Positions 36,594 to 48,838 of a stretch of DNA of 64,000 nucleotides are shown piece by piece (position 1 is the stretch's first letter; every line of letters starts with the position of its first letter). Below the pieces are notes generated by a model. The model was given only the letters and a program-made list of their open reading frames with translations, was not told where the DNA came from and made no database searches. This DNA is from Elmis aenea (lineage: Eukaryota > Arthropoda > Insecta > Coleoptera > Elmidae), in the NCBI GenBank assembly GCA_947652605.1, contig OX393578.1, forward strand, positions 1,798,001-1,862,000, in the 5' to 3' direction. A program made the translations under genes and the position numbers.

Positions 36594-36751
36594 CTAAAAG
36601 GAAGTTAACAATTTTAACAACACTGCTCAAAGAAATAAAAAACAGACAATATTTATTCACAATCAACCGGTTTTAATGATGATCTTATTGAAGGGATTGT
36701 GAAAATGAAGTAACAATTTTAACGTTTCTTGTCTATATTTTGTAAAATAAG

Positions 36752-36893
36752 ATACCTAAAGACTTGGAGAAAAATGTAAATATACCACTACATAAAAAAA
36801 GAAGCAAAAGTAAATGTGAAAATTATAGATGTATTTGTCTAGCATCAACATTATTTAAAATGTACACAAAAATATTCCTTCATGAAAGGAAAA
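36752..36893 (+). mobile_element. LINE reverse-transcriptase scrap
   Basis: An open stretch reads IPKDLEKNVNIPLHKKRSKS, then CENYRCICLASTLFKMYTKI, matching the start of LINE reverse transcriptases (IPxHKKG.K..C.NYRGISLL...). No other domain follows. It is antisense to the host gene and inactive. Confidence 0.65.
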
Positions 36894-38080
36894 CAAACAA
36901 AAGTATATAAATTATAGGGCAAATAAATATTTTACTTCTCTGGTAAATTCAGCAACAAATACCTAATCGTCAACAAATGAAACTGTACGAAATAATTCGA
37001 TTAAGATTTAATAAAATATCAGTGCTCTGAAATGAACAATCTTTGCGCGCCTAATCAGCGTCTTTGCTGTTCTCGCAGGCTCCTTTACTGTTCTTTGTTC
37101 TTCCCATATTTAAACAGCCCTATAATCTAAGACACCCGCATACTGCTACGATTTTACGATCAAATAAACATTTAAAGCTAAGTAATTATTCCTGCGTCGC
37201 TCCTAAATTTGATGGCAAATGAACAAATGTTTATATTGTACAGCACAAATTTCAAAGACTTTTCTCCATTTTTGTTTACGCTACCTTTCTGTTGACGTTA
37301 AACATATTTTATTTAAGGTCCTAATTGGCAAAAAGCTTTTTAAAACCCATGAGTCGATTACAATACAATTTACATAATTTTTTTTGTAGATTTAAAGAAT
37401 TTGCATTTAAAATAATAACCCCAATGTAAGTATGTAAATTTGATGAAAAAAGAGAAAGATTTGCTTTGTTACTTGTGATAACGTTCAGTGACTTTCTAGA
37501 TATTGCTTAAATGAGTTTTTATACTGCTATAAAACATATTTGTTGTCGAGATTTTTAAAAATGTGTTATAACATTAATATCCATAGTTGAAAATGGTTAA
37601 AATACGTTAATTATTTAAAAGAAAAACTATATGGTCTGATGCAGGAAACTGTTGTTCCTTTCCTATGTCGATTTCTAACTTTCCATGCAATATTTGGCTT
37701 AAACTGTAGCTTAAATTACATGGGGTGTTACATAATAAGATGTATATATACTACTAAGGATCACCGCATACGAAACATTAAAATTTTCACTCATTTACAA
37801 CACAAAATTTCAATCACTTCTTAAAATCATGTTTGTAAAAGACCATTGCTGTGAAATTACACGAATTTCTTCTAAAATATTATAATTTGTTGGTCGTTTC
37901 ATTGTCTGAAGAGTCTAATGAGCTAAAGTTTTTAAGAATGCAGTTAGAATTCGTACGATTAATTCAAAATAATAACGTATTTGTAGTGAATGTTAATTGT
38001 GCTGTATTGTTTCTGATAAATTTATTATATAATGTTTGTCTGGTGTCTTTTTTTTTTTAAAGATGAGTAATCAATTTTAC

Positions 38081-38196
38081 CTGGTAGCGTATGTAACTGG
38101 AAGCAAGGCTCTTGGTGTTCTGATGACAGGAGTGTGGACTCGCTTCATAAGAGACGCCGCTGAGGCTCGTATTGCTCTAGTCTCGTCGTCAAACAT
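38081..38196 (-). CDS. internal exon (FDDETRAIRASAASLMKRVH...)
   Basis: 116 bases, TTTATAG acceptor, GTAAAA donor, phase 0 in and phase 2 out. Codes MFDDETRAIRASAASLMKRV, then HTPVIRTPRALLPVTYAT plus two bases. It is the only phase-0-to-phase-2 exon found and so links the tyrosine-rich block to either 36469-36593 or 30663-30724. It starts with ATG directly after the acceptor, so it could also be a start if a leader exon is spliced on. I recall similar D-x-T-R-x-I-R...R-V/I-H-x-P text from insect myofilins, but cannot verify it here. Confidence 0.75.
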
Positions 38197-39596
38197 CTAT
38201 AAAACAGTAGTTTGGAACTATTGATCCACATAAAGTTAAAATTACCAGTTACCTACTGCTATAACATACTTAGTAAACTATTTGATTAAGTTCATAGTAA
38301 CACAAATTACCTAACGACATTACAAAACACATTTGTCGTGTGTGGATAATAATTGCGTTACCACAGACCAAGTTTTCACTAAAATGCTGTTGCCAGATTA
38401 CACAAAAATGAAACAGGATTACACCTTCAAAAGCACGCGATCTTTTATTCACAAAGTGACAACATAAAAAATTGGATTTGTCACTGCAAATATTTGAATC
38501 GATTCATGTCCTTGTGGGAAAATTTATAGGTCCGAAGTTTCCTGAACGGAAAATTCGTCGTCCTTCAAACTTTGTGTATCGCATTGAACTGTATAGTTAA
38601 TCAATTCTGCCTCATAGTTGTTTGGCAAAAGCATTTTTATGCAATGTTAAAGCTTAAATATTTGGTTAGTACAAAAACAGCATAATACTGGAAAATTGGC
38701 AACAAAAATCTGCAAAAAAAATTTCAAAAATTGCTGAAAAAAATTCAATAGGTCTTTAAACATAAGCTACAGAACTATCCCATGAAATAATTCTTTAAAT
38801 ATTCGATCATATTGTTTAGTGAAACATTACGAACTTTTTAAAACGCAAATACAGAAAGGCCGAATAGAATGAAATTTTTGATTTGTGTATCACTTTTATG
38901 CTTGCAATATAATTTTTGAAATATTACATTAAGTCGAAAATGGGGTTTTAGTTTTCTTCATAATGACCCAATGTTTTAGCCAAATTTAATTTAAAATTAG
39001 GCAGAGTATTATATGAAATTAAAAACGTTTGTTGGAGCACACTGTACGCTTTTCAGAATGCAATATATGGGGTTTTGGGTAAAAGTAACAATTCCAAATA
39101 TTAATAAACAGTTTAACAACAGGAGTTTCTGATACAAAGTTTGCTTCATTGTTTCTTGTTCTACATATTAATGTCTTCGTTCACCCCTATTCGAATCTGT
39201 TGAAACCAAACTTTAGAACTATATGTATCATACAAAAGGCTTCCACCGAGAGTATAATTGTTAAGCAGTATGTTCAATAATCAGTGTGTAATGAAATGTA
39301 GAAACACCCAGTTACTGGACACTTCAAAGAACGGGCCATCAGCCACAAGATCATTTATTCTGTGATTATTTGCCACAAAATCCTTTCGTGTATAAACGAA
39401 ATTAATAGTATTTAATGATAGTTCTGTTGCTTACAAACATGTTAATTACAATAAACTATTAGTGCAGCTTTATACGTCATTTAGTTACGAATCACGAGCA
39501 AATTGAAGCTCATTCAAAAATGCTTATGAGCTCCATAATTATTCCCTTCAAAAATCAAAATATCCGTTCCTTTTTTGCACTTAAATCTATACTTAC

Positions 39597-40016
39597 AGAA
39601 CTGTACCAATATCTTGAAGGGTAGTACGAATACGGATACAATAGTGAGTATTCATAAGCCGTATACGACCCTGTATAAGGATAATAAGTCGAATGAAATC
39701 TCGTATAAGGATATGAAAGATATCCAGAGTAAGGAAAATAGTTTGAGTACGTCGTCGTGTACGGATAATAAGGCGAATAGATCCTTGAGTAAGGATAGTA
39801 GCTCGAGAATTTCGTGTAAGGATTATAAGTCAACCAGTTCGATAAATACGAGTAACTCGAATAGTACGGATAATAACTCGAATAATATCGCAAAGGACGG
39901 TAGACGTAAGAGCGTCGGATGTCCCAATCATTAAAATAATCGTAATATCTCGGTGGAGGACCTTTAATAGTAACGACGCTGGTGTTGGTATTCGGATTTT
40001 TTTCGTAGTGAATATT
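39597..40016 (-). CDS. tyrosine-rich exon 3 (YYPY repeats)
   Basis: 420 bases, TTACAG acceptor, GTAAGT donor, phase 0 in and out, 140 residues. Begins NIHYEKNPNTNTSVVTIKGP, then PPRYYDYF, YVYRPLRYYSSYYPYYSSY and many short repeats of Tyr-Tyr-Pro-Tyr type (FSSYYPYSRIYSPYYPYT, FHSTYYPYTGSY). Start and layout are homologous to exon 40830-41177 and, more distantly, 41999-42178, so the three arose by exon duplication. Such Tyr/Pro repeats suggest a disordered or cross-linkable structural segment (inference). Confidence 0.85.
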
Positions 40017-40829
40017 CTGTAATAAAATACGTTTATCTGTACTTAAAAAAAAAGGTTTAAAAGCGACCAGTTTTAAGAGTTTGTTTATTATTGATTGGTT
40101 ATGCAATTTTTAAGCTATAAGTTTGTATAGTCGCACAGAAATTTCTTTGCACCAGGTTAATAATAGATTTGTTTATTTTATAAACGTTGAATTATTAATA
40201 ATTTATTTTAAATGCAAGTTAACTTTTAAAAATCAGTTTTTTTACGTCGACAAACCACAAACATCGTAGCACTAAAGATAAAAAAATTTATTGCATTCTA
40301 CAATGATTTTTTTATCTTTATGTAAACGTCGTTTTCCTGCAAATTAAGTTTTATTATTTCGGGAACCATTTCAATTAAATAAAAATGGGAGCTACCTCGA
40401 CTCTAGATGTTTAATAACATTACTCGGTAGACGAAAAATTAAATAAACAGACCAAGGCATACGAAGAATTAAAGTAGTCAGACTGCGATGAATAATAAAA
40501 TTACGTTTTCAGACAAAAATATTCCCACGGTTTCAAAGACTAACATCACAACGATTCAACGACCCTTGCTTGAAGCGACAGAAAGGGCGGATTTTAGTTA
40601 CCAAGTACTGAAACAAAATGATCATGAACATACTGCTTATATAGATACCTAAAAGATACAGCTCCAGCACCACGGAAGATTCTGGTTGATATGATTGAAT
40701 ATTTTAGATATTACCATGGGTTAGTTCCCTATTTATTTTAACGATCCTTTTAAAAATACTTTAACGTAACATTTACATAATCCTTAACCGAAAAATTCGA
40801 TTAATATTTTGGCTTAAGCACATACTTAC

Positions 40830-41177
40830 AAGACTATACCAATGTCTTGAAGGACTGTAAGAAGTTAACGGGTACAGTCCTGTATACGGATAATAAGGAT
40901 AATAAGTTGAATGATATCTTGTATATGGATAACCTGAGTAGCATCCTGAATAAGGTAAATATGGTAAATACAATCTTGTATAAGGATTACTGCTTGAATT
41001 ATCCAAAAGAGAATGGTTGTTCAAATAGTAAGACAAAGAAGGATAATATCCTAATGAGCGATATAAAGGATAGCGGATGTAATCTGTATCCATATTAACA
41101 TTATAATATCTTCTAGGAGGTCGCATAATTGTTACACGACTGGTGTTTGCGTCAGGATATTTTTCGTAGTATATTTT
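40830..41177 (-). CDS. tyrosine-rich exon 2
   Basis: 348 bases, TTTTCAG acceptor, GTAAGT donor, phase 0 in and out, 116 residues. Begins KIYYEKYPDANTSRVTIMRP, then PRRYYNVNMDTDY, LYRSLGYYPSLSYYL, and shares GYPYTRYHSTYYPYYPYTG with the 39.6 kb exon. Skipping or including it keeps the frame. Confidence 0.85.
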
Positions 41178-41998
41178 CTGAAAATAAACACCTATTCGTA
41201 AAAGAAAACAGTAAAGAATTGAAAAGTTGCCTTTTTTCGTCGAATTTTTGTGTTTTTAATAAATTTAGGACTAGGGTATTAGGTGCAAATTACATGAACT
41301 AGGGTAAAAATCTATGCAGTTGTTATAATTTTTGAATGTATGGTCACCCTGCTAAATAAAAACGTGAAAATAATCAAGACGTTTTGGAAAGTTATCTGTG
41401 AATGTGATTTAATTATTTAACGATTAATTTTAGATATAGATCTTTATAAGTTTGTCAAATGCTTGGTTTATTAAAATTATCGTTTCAAAATTTTGCTTCG
41501 TTTTAGATTTTTCCTTTTAATAAACTGGAAAGACTGGAGATTTTTTGCTCTTAATTTTGTGTCTGCTTGACTTTTCTTCTCTTTTAACATTCGGTTGCAC
41601 AAATCTCTTCCAAAATGTAACAGAGTTTAGAATAGGAGAATTATAACCCATACACAACGAATTTTGTTGCCCAGTTTAACTCAACATATTTTTTAATGTA
41701 TCGTATTATTAAAACCGACAACCTTAGTTAGTTAAAAATACTTTTTGGTTTGAAAATAATACAATTTTTTTAATAACACTTATTTATTAATTTCGAATCC
41801 AGAAGTTTATAACACAATCGATACTTAATAATATTAATTAATAATAAAACATACTTTCCTGATCTTAACATATTAATATTGTCGGAAAAACCAAGTCAAA
41901 TTACTAGACCACAAATGTACTCAGAAAACAAAGACTAATTAAAAATACGATATCTGATGTTGACTGGTTCACTCAAATCCTGCATTGGCCATACTTAC

Positions 41999-42178
41999 AA
42001 AATCTAAACGACTGTTATCAATAACTAAAGGATGGTTTGTCGAATAAAATCCCAAAGGACGATATAAAGACACACGACTGATTCCTGCGTAAGGATCATA
42101 CGAATAGTATCTTGTGTTTGGTCGAAAACGGGTTACACGGGCGATTTTCGTATCTTTGTCTGTTACAATGAGCATTTT
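41999..42178 (-). CDS. tyrosine-rich exon 1
   Basis: 180 bases, TTGCAG acceptor, GTAAGT donor, phase 0 in and out, 60 residues: KMLIVTDKDTKIARVTRF, RPNTRYYSYDPYAGISRVSL, YRPLGFYSTNHPLVIDNSRL. Aligns with the start of the two downstream exons (K-[MI]..., RVT.xRP..RYY, LYR[PS]LG[FY]Y) but lacks their YYPY expansions, so it may be closest to the ancestral unit. Confidence 0.85.
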
Positions 42179-44385
42179 CTGCAATAATAAATTGGTACGT
42201 AACAAAATTAGATCGTTATACTCTCAGGGTTGTGCAATAATTGTAAAACGAGAATGTACAAGCACGGAAAAAATTATATAGCAATAATTTCGTCGAGAAT
42301 TTCCTTTACTGTTACAGGGACGATATTAAATAACTCGAATATGATATTTAATTATTGTTAGATGAGAAATTTCACAATTTGAACAGCATCTACGGTTGTG
42401 TATAGTTATTCTAGATATAGCATTCTTATATACGTGTGTCCAAAAGGTACCTATAGAATATGCTATATATCTCAGTAAATATCCAATTTAGGGAAAATGT
42501 TTTGAATAAAAGTTGTTTGGTACATAGTTTTCCACCATAAGACTAAATTTAATTTTTTCTTTCTTACCTAATAACACACTGTACATTTAATAAAGATTCA
42601 AATAAAAAGTGGTCCTAAAACAAGCAGGCTCTTAATTTGCAAATACGTAAGTGTTTAAAGTATTCGAGTGATTCGCTAAGGTAACAAATAAACTGGATTA
42701 AAAAATCTCTTAGTTTTTTATTTAGAACCTTTAGTAGAAATGCAAGACCTGCATAAAACTCTCATATCTCCGTTAGTAACAATTAAGAATTACATAAGAT
42801 TTATAAAAAGGATTTACTATTGAAGAAGAAACCGTCGTAATTAATTAAATGGTTGACCATACATTGCCCAAAAATTGTACATCTTTACTGTTGAATTTTA
42901 TAGAAAGATAGATTATTAACCTAGTGCCCTTTCAACTACAAACAAATTTAACATTTCATGTGACCACAAAAATTATAATTAATAAAATAACTGTGCAACC
43001 TATAAAACTTCTATTAAGTGTATTTAAATATTAATCACTTTAATTAAACAACTTTTTTAAACAAAATAATTTTTACAATTATTTATCTTGGTATTTGAAT
43101 TTCTTGAATTTAATAAGAAACCAACAACTGTAATATTTTTTACAAGAGCATAATTACCGCGCACTTTTTTAATTTTTAATAAACGTTTTTGCTATTATTT
43201 AGTTTTTGTTTAACATCTTTAATTACCGGCTTAATTTGCTCGTAAAATACCAACGACATATTTCTTGTGCATTCCTAACAAACTTCAAACAGCTGCTGCT
43301 CCCATTTATGTTAAAAATACCTCAAAAGTAATAACTACGTCTAAATTCAAATACCAAAATGCACATTTGCACAACCCTTAATTAAAAAGCTGCAAATTTT
43401 AACTGCAAGCTGGTTTTGAAGCAAATATTTTAGCTGCTGTTATTTTTTTACAGTTTATTTGCAAATTAAATCTGATGGCATCATTTAATGAGCAACACAG
43501 AATGGTATGAGATTAAATTTAGCTTCTGTAACGATTGGAACTAGTCCAAATAATTATTAGATTACTTCTCCTGTCTATTACTTTCATATTACACAAAGTG
43601 TGTCATGGAAAATACCTAAATACATGCGGGAATGAATGTCTAGATATGTGCAAACTTTAAACAATATGTGTTTTAGATAAATTGGCTTCGAAAACGGCAC
43701 TTTAAGTAATTGTTTTGAGACTGGATCGTTGGCTTGTACTAAGTGGTTTAATTTGCCACTAGCTAAAAGTTTTTAAGTGTAGGCGAATGAACTCGTCCGC
43801 TAATTTAATTGGATTGCAAATTAACCAAAAGTGGATACTGTCTACGTTAATAAGTCTTTGAGAAGCCAAAGACTTTTTTGCCTTAACTTTTACTTAAAAT
43901 GCACTTAAAATTTTTAAGCAGCTTTACATAAATTTATTTAATAAGGGGCATTTTTATTGGTAAATTAAGATCTTATTTAAGAAGATACACAAGATGAATT
44001 AAAAAACCACTTTCTTTAAAAAAAAATAGCTTATATAAGAAAGTCTATGGTTGTATCGAAACTCTGTTCTCTTTGTTAGTAGATCATGTTTTTATTTTTA
44101 TTTAATGGCATTAAAATAAAAAAAGTAATTACTAATTAAAAGCCGAAAGTCTCGATTCTTGTACAGATTTTACTACAGGAATTCTTCTTGTAAATAAGAC
44201 GAGTGATTTTTTAATTAGACTTCTGTACAGACTAGGTAAATAGTTTAGAAACACAGCTATGACGTCGTAAGTACAAGTTTTATAACAAAAAAAGTTTAAT
44301 GTAGGTACAATATTTTGAATAAACTGTTAGCTACATTTTGATGTAATCAATTTTCTTTGGCTAACCATGTAATAACACTCGAATT
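42179..44385. other. intron, no exon recognised
   Basis: AT-rich with long T/A runs and no sustained coding frame on either strand. Confidence 0.45.
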
Positions 44386-45627
44386 ATTAATTTTAGGTAT
44401 AGGACATGCTTAACGTTTTTTAAAGACAATTAGATTATCTACAAGAAAACGTAAAAATATTTGGGGTGTTGTATTTAAAATAACAAAGTTGCATGTCGGT
44501 CCTCGAAAACGAAACACCCTGTATATTTGAAAATATTTTTTTAATATGCAGCTGGTGATGTCCAATAACTTTTGTATTGAAGATATTTTTCTATCTACTC
44601 TAATAACAGGTATATTAATTAATTTGTATTACCCAAAATAAATACCCGGCACCTCCACCATTTTTTTAAGTAAATTATTAAAACCGGTATAACTCGAGAA
44701 ATATTAATTTTAGGTATAGGACATGCTTAATGTTTTTTAAAGATAATTCAATTGTCTACAAGGAAATGTAAAATATACAGAGTGTTGTATTTAAAATAAC
44801 AAAGTTGCATGCCACTTCTCATAAATTAAACACCCTGTATAATTTAAAATATATTTTTATTATGTAGCTTGTGATGCCAAACAACTTTTGTATTTAAGAC
44901 TTTTTTCTATCTACCCTAATAACAGGGATATTAATTAATTTGTATATTAACCTCGATAAATACCCGGCACCTCCACCATTTTTTTATGTAAAATATTGAA
45001 ACCGGTATAACTCGAGATATATTAATTTTAGGTATAGGACATAGTTAATGTTTTTTAAACATAATTTAATTGTCTACAAGAAAACGGAAAAATATACAGG
45101 GTGTTGTATTTAAAATAACAAAGTTGCATGCCTGTCCTCGAAAACGAAACACCCTGTATATTTGAAAATATTTTTTTAATATGCAGCTGGTGATGTCCAA
45201 TAACTTTTGTATTTAAGATATTTTTCTATCTACTCTAATAACAAGGATATTAATTAATTTGTATTACCCAAAATAAATACCCGACACCTCCACCATTTTT
45301 TTAAGTAAATTATTAAAACCGGTATAACTCGAGAAATATTAATTTTAGGTATAGGACATGCTTAATGTTTTTTAAAGATAATTTAATTGTCTACAAGGAA
45401 ATGTAAAATATACAGGGTGTTGTATTTAAAATAACAAAGTTGCATGCCACTTCTTAAAAATTAAACACCCTGTATAATTTAAAATATATTTTTATTATAT
45501 AGCTTGTGATGCCAAACAACTTTTGTATTTAAGACTTTTTTCTATCTACCCTAATAACAGGGATATTAATTAATTTGTATATTAACTTCAATAAATACCC
45601 GGCACCTCCACCATTTTTTTTATGTAA
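44386..45627. repeat. four-unit tandem array, about 317-bp period, ABAB order
   Basis: The marker TTTTAGGTAT recurs at 44391, 44708, 45026 and 45343 (spacing 317, 318, 317). Units 1 and 3 share CTCGAAAACGAAACACC, a TGCAGCTGGTGATGTCC block and TATTACCCAAAATAAA. Units 2 and 4 share a variant (AAATTAAACACC, GCTTGTGATGCCAAAC, TATATTAAC). So the true period is a 635-bp dimer. Each unit contains opposed AGGGTGTTGTAT and AACACCCTGTAT sequences, and most are followed by CCGGCACCTCCACC. The fourth unit ends without the ACCGGTATAACTCGAG linker. Confidence 0.85.
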
Positions 45628-45839
45628 ATTTATGTAAATTAAATAATAATCTTAAAAAAATAACATTTAAAACAAAACTGCGTTTAAAAAGACAAAATGG
45701 CTATCTCTTGTCGGTTTTATAAGATTTACCGAAAAAAAATTGAAGTAGGTACACCAAAATGTAGCTTACGATTTACCAAAAATACAACCACTGATTGCAT
45801 AAAATTTATATTACACCATTATAGCATTTTCATCTACCC

Positions 45840-46280
45840 TGTATATTAAGAGCTGGTCGCGAATACAAAAATGCTTTTAAAATAACTAAGAAAAACCCAA
45901 ACGACCTACAGATAATCAGCAACCAAAAAAACAAGCGAAGCATTAACACAGATCCAGCTAAGCATCAGGAATATCGCAAAAAAAGCCAGAAAACAGCCAA
46001 AAATTATCCTACGAAGAAGCATGAAGGATCAGCGCGAAGAAGCGACATTTCCAACACAATTTCTGCTTACCACGGCGGAGCTCGAGTTCAAATACTCGTT
46101 GGTTGGTGACCAAGAGAGCCATGGCCGTACTTTTGACTGAATACGGTCGTACTCTCTAAATAGGACAGATGGTCGCACCTTGAAGTACTTGGGTGGATCA
46201 GACACCACCGTGAGCCTTTTATGGCCAACGTATGGCACAATTCTGTCATACGAATGTACGATATGCACCTAAAGATGTTA
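45840..46280. repeat. GC-richer segment, probably a decayed dispersed repeat
   Basis: Base composition differs clearly from the flanks. It contains GAGTTCAAATACTCG at about 46083, which resembles a tRNA T-arm, but no full tRNA fold. Two minus-strand frames cover 46029-46285 without a recognisable domain. Possibly a SINE or retrotransposon piece. Confidence 0.3.
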
Positions 46281-47424
46281 CACATGATATAAAACCAAGA
46301 CTTTGATCAATCATTTCTGGTTAAGTTCAAAATATGTTTATTTTCAATAACAGATTAAAAAAATTACGGAAAAATTTATCAAACTGTCCCCAAGACCTTT
46401 TGGGGAAGTCTTGAAAATTTTAAAAATAAGCCATAAACATTATTTCTTTAATTCTCAATATTGCAAGTTTTTATATTCTAAAGCTAAACTGTATTATTAA
46501 TCAAACATTTTTTATAAACCAATATTGCTTATAAATGCAGCATATAATTTTTACAGTAACTTGCAAAATGAAAGGCTTTAATAAAACTATTAGAGAACAT
46601 TAATAAATCGGGCCAACTGAAATGGTTCTGGGCATGTAAGACCTTTAAACACAAACTAACACTTACATCAAAACTTTGCGTCCCTTTTACAAGCCAGTAC
46701 AAACAAATAAATATTATTTTAACATTCAAAACTCGACCTTTTATCGTACAAGGTCGAGATCTTGAAAATCCGACATAATATACATTTCTGATAAAAGCTG
46801 CTAATTTATAATATTGTGTAAACCGTTACGACACGCTTGTTACAATCTGCATAATCTAGCCGTGTGGATATTCTTGTCAATATGCAAATTACTTCTAGTT
46901 TTATTTGAGCACGTTCGTGAACTCTGTGAAAGCATATTACATTCAGAATTACATGAAAATTTTATTAGCGAATATTTCATTCAACATCGCCCAATGCGGC
47001 GTTTGGATTTGAATCAAATTTAATAAGAAAAGATGTATAATTCATTAGGCTGATTGTAAAAAAATACTTCGTTCTACGTGTATCCATCACTAATAATCTA
47101 AATTTCGTAAACAGATATTTTTAAACTTGAAACAGAATGGGAGGTTATTTTGAAGGCGTCATTAAAAAAATTAAGTAAAATCAGTATAGCTGTTTTAAAT
47201 CAACGTTGCAACAAGAGCTATACTTAATAATAAATAAATAACAAAATAATCTTCTGATGAAGAGGAGGAAGTCTTAAAACTAGTACATATTTTCTTCAAG
47301 AAGAGATTCTTTTTTATAAGATTTTTAATTAAATTTCCAAATAGTGTTATAACTTGAAATTTTCTTTGATTAATCCAAATCTATTTTTATGCGCAATTAT
47401 TTAATAAATATAAGATGTACTCAC
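46281..47424. other. intron, no exon recognised
   Basis: AT-rich. Contains one end of the palindromic repeat family at 47225-47290 (CTGATGA at 47254-47260). Confidence 0.4.
47225..47290 (+). repeat. partial copy of the palindromic repeat with hammerhead-like motif
   Basis: CTGATGA at 47254-47260 is followed by AGAGGAGGAAGTCTT and AAAAC (47276-47280), preceded by a TAATAATAAATAAATAAC centre like the 11.2 and 24.5 kb copies. The left arm is too decayed to place. Confidence 0.35.
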
Positions 47425-47485
47425 CTTTCCTAGTCCTGGCAATATCCTGATTTGACGTGAAGGCATTGTAGTCTGCAGACGACAT
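47425..47485 (-). CDS. alternative first coding exon (MSSADYNAFTSNQDIARTRK)
   Basis: ATG at 47485-47483, 20 codons plus one base, then GTGAGT. No splice acceptor is visible just upstream, so it behaves as a first exon. Its phase-1 exit fits the exons at 30408-30612 (giving a 360-residue coiled-coil protein) and 34484-34653 (a 76-residue protein). A TATATATC-like sequence about 45-55 bases upstream (47527-47536) might be its TATA box. Supports a second promoter inside the gene, or the start of a separate overlapping gene. Confidence 0.6.
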
Positions 47486-48007
47486 GGGAACAAAGGAAAA
47501 TGATTAAAATCATGGAATTGTTAGTTCTGGAATTAGTTGTATATATCGCATATAAATTAATTGCAATGCTGTCACCTCGAATTAAATCATAAAATTGCAA
47601 ATAATTCTTGTGTTATTTTGGTAATAGAATCGTCATGTTAGTTCACATTAATATAATTTTCATTCCCTGCCAAGTTTGTAATTTTGTGTTTGTGTAACAT
47701 CGAAGGCATGACAAATTTTGAATATTTTTTTTCTACACAGTCCGCATCTCACAGGACTATAAATATATTTTTTTAACTTTCCTTGTTCATTTTTTTTAAA
47801 TTTTACAACGGTCTCTAAAGACCTTTAAGTTTACAGATGTTAGTAGAAAGGACGAGGCTTTAGGACCAAGATACAGGATTTAAAAAGTGATTAAGCGATA
47901 AAAACTAATCTTACAGACTAAAAATAAAATTACAGTCACAAAATTTAACGTCTTTTATAATTGTTAAGATAAATTATTACAAAATAATACATTTGTGTTA
48001 GGCTACA

Positions 48008-48249
48008 CAGTGATCCCTCCATTAACGCGATTTTTTCCAGGAAATCTCCAATCAAATTCAAAATTGCATTTTTCTTACAAGATTTTAACCTTTTTTTAAT
48101 GATAAACGTTTTATTTATTTGACAAGTATTTAAAGAGATTCGTATAGTATTTCTTATCTTCTAGTCTTTCCAAATTCGAATGATATTTTAATTTTGGTGT
48201 TGATTCTAGATACGCGTTAATTGAATTCGCGTTAATAGAAGGATTACTG
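48008..48249. mobile_element. Tigger/pogo-like MITE, 242 bp
   Basis: Starts CAGTGATCCCTCCATTAACG and ends in the inverse of CAGTAATCCTTCTATTAACG: imperfect terminal inverted repeats of about 23 bases. The CAGT-A/G-TCCCTC ... TTAACGCGA style is typical of pogo/Tigger-derived elements. No coding capacity. A TA target duplication is not clearly preserved. Confidence 0.65.
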
Positions 48250-48253
48250 TTTT

Positions 48254-48259
48254 TTTATT
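48254..48259 (-). terminator. candidate poly(A) signal AATAAA for the 48.4 kb terminal exon
   Basis: TTTATT on plus, 144 bases past the stop at 48403-48405. It lies just outside the MITE; the MITE would then sit in the 3' UTR. Confidence 0.35.
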
Positions 48260-48402
48260 ACAAACATTTAATACGTTTTTTTATATATAGACACATAAAA
48301 TATACACATATGTGAAAAAATTATTGATTAGGCCCATCAGGAAACTCTCAACGTGGTTAAGTAGTTGAAAGTAAAAAATCTGAGACTTTTAGCTGTTGTT
48401 TT

Positions 48403-48723
48403 TTACACTCTGTAGGAGTAATGGCGGTAGCTGGTGCCACCGGGCAATCTACCGCTAGTGGTGGAACTGTAGTTGGAGTGGTAACCACCTGGACCATCCC
48501 CACTGCTGCGCGAAGACCTCTCCGTGGAGTACGAATAACCGCTGGGGCCTCCAGCACTCGAACGTTCAACACGCTCGTTCGTGGTGTACGATCGTGTCAC
48601 AGGGCGCGAGTAAGGGTCGCTGGCGTTTTGCCTCTCCGTGGTGGATGAATATGCGTAGGAGTATTGTTGATCGGCACGCCTGGCTCTTTCAGGGGAATCA
48701 CGGACAACGTAATACCGTGGGCT
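48403..48723 (-). CDS. alternative terminal exon, Ser/Tyr/Arg-rich
   Basis: 321 bases after a TTTAG acceptor (TTCTCTTTAG), phase 0 in, 106 residues and stop. Codes SPRYYVVRDSPERARRADQQ, YSYAYSSTTERQ, SRPVTRSYTTNERVERSS and repeated Tyr-Ser-x-Thr-Glu-Arg-Ser units, ending GTSYRHYSYRV. With the first exon it makes a 132-residue protein. Low complexity and GC-rich relative to flanks; likely disordered. Joined in frame to 53923-54000 it forms one candidate myofilin isoform. Confidence 0.75.
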   Translation of the reverse strand, partial: SPRYYVVRDSPERARRADQQYSYAYSSTTERQNASDPYSRPVTRSYTTNERVERSSAGGPSGYSYSTERSSRSSGDGPGGYHSNYSSTTSGRLPGGTSYRHYSYRV

Positions 48724-48838
48724 CTAAAGAGAATACAACCCTTTGAATTTTGAACGTTATAGGGATATCAAAAATGATGGCTGAATTTTAAAAATAACAA
48801 GTTATTTGATTATTTAAGTGATTCATTAATACTTTAAA

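Noticed and set aside
39575..39934. 119-codon plus-strand frame rich in Asn/Ser/Asp
   Set aside because: Shadow of the tyrosine-rich exon repeats on minus; same for 40847-41098.
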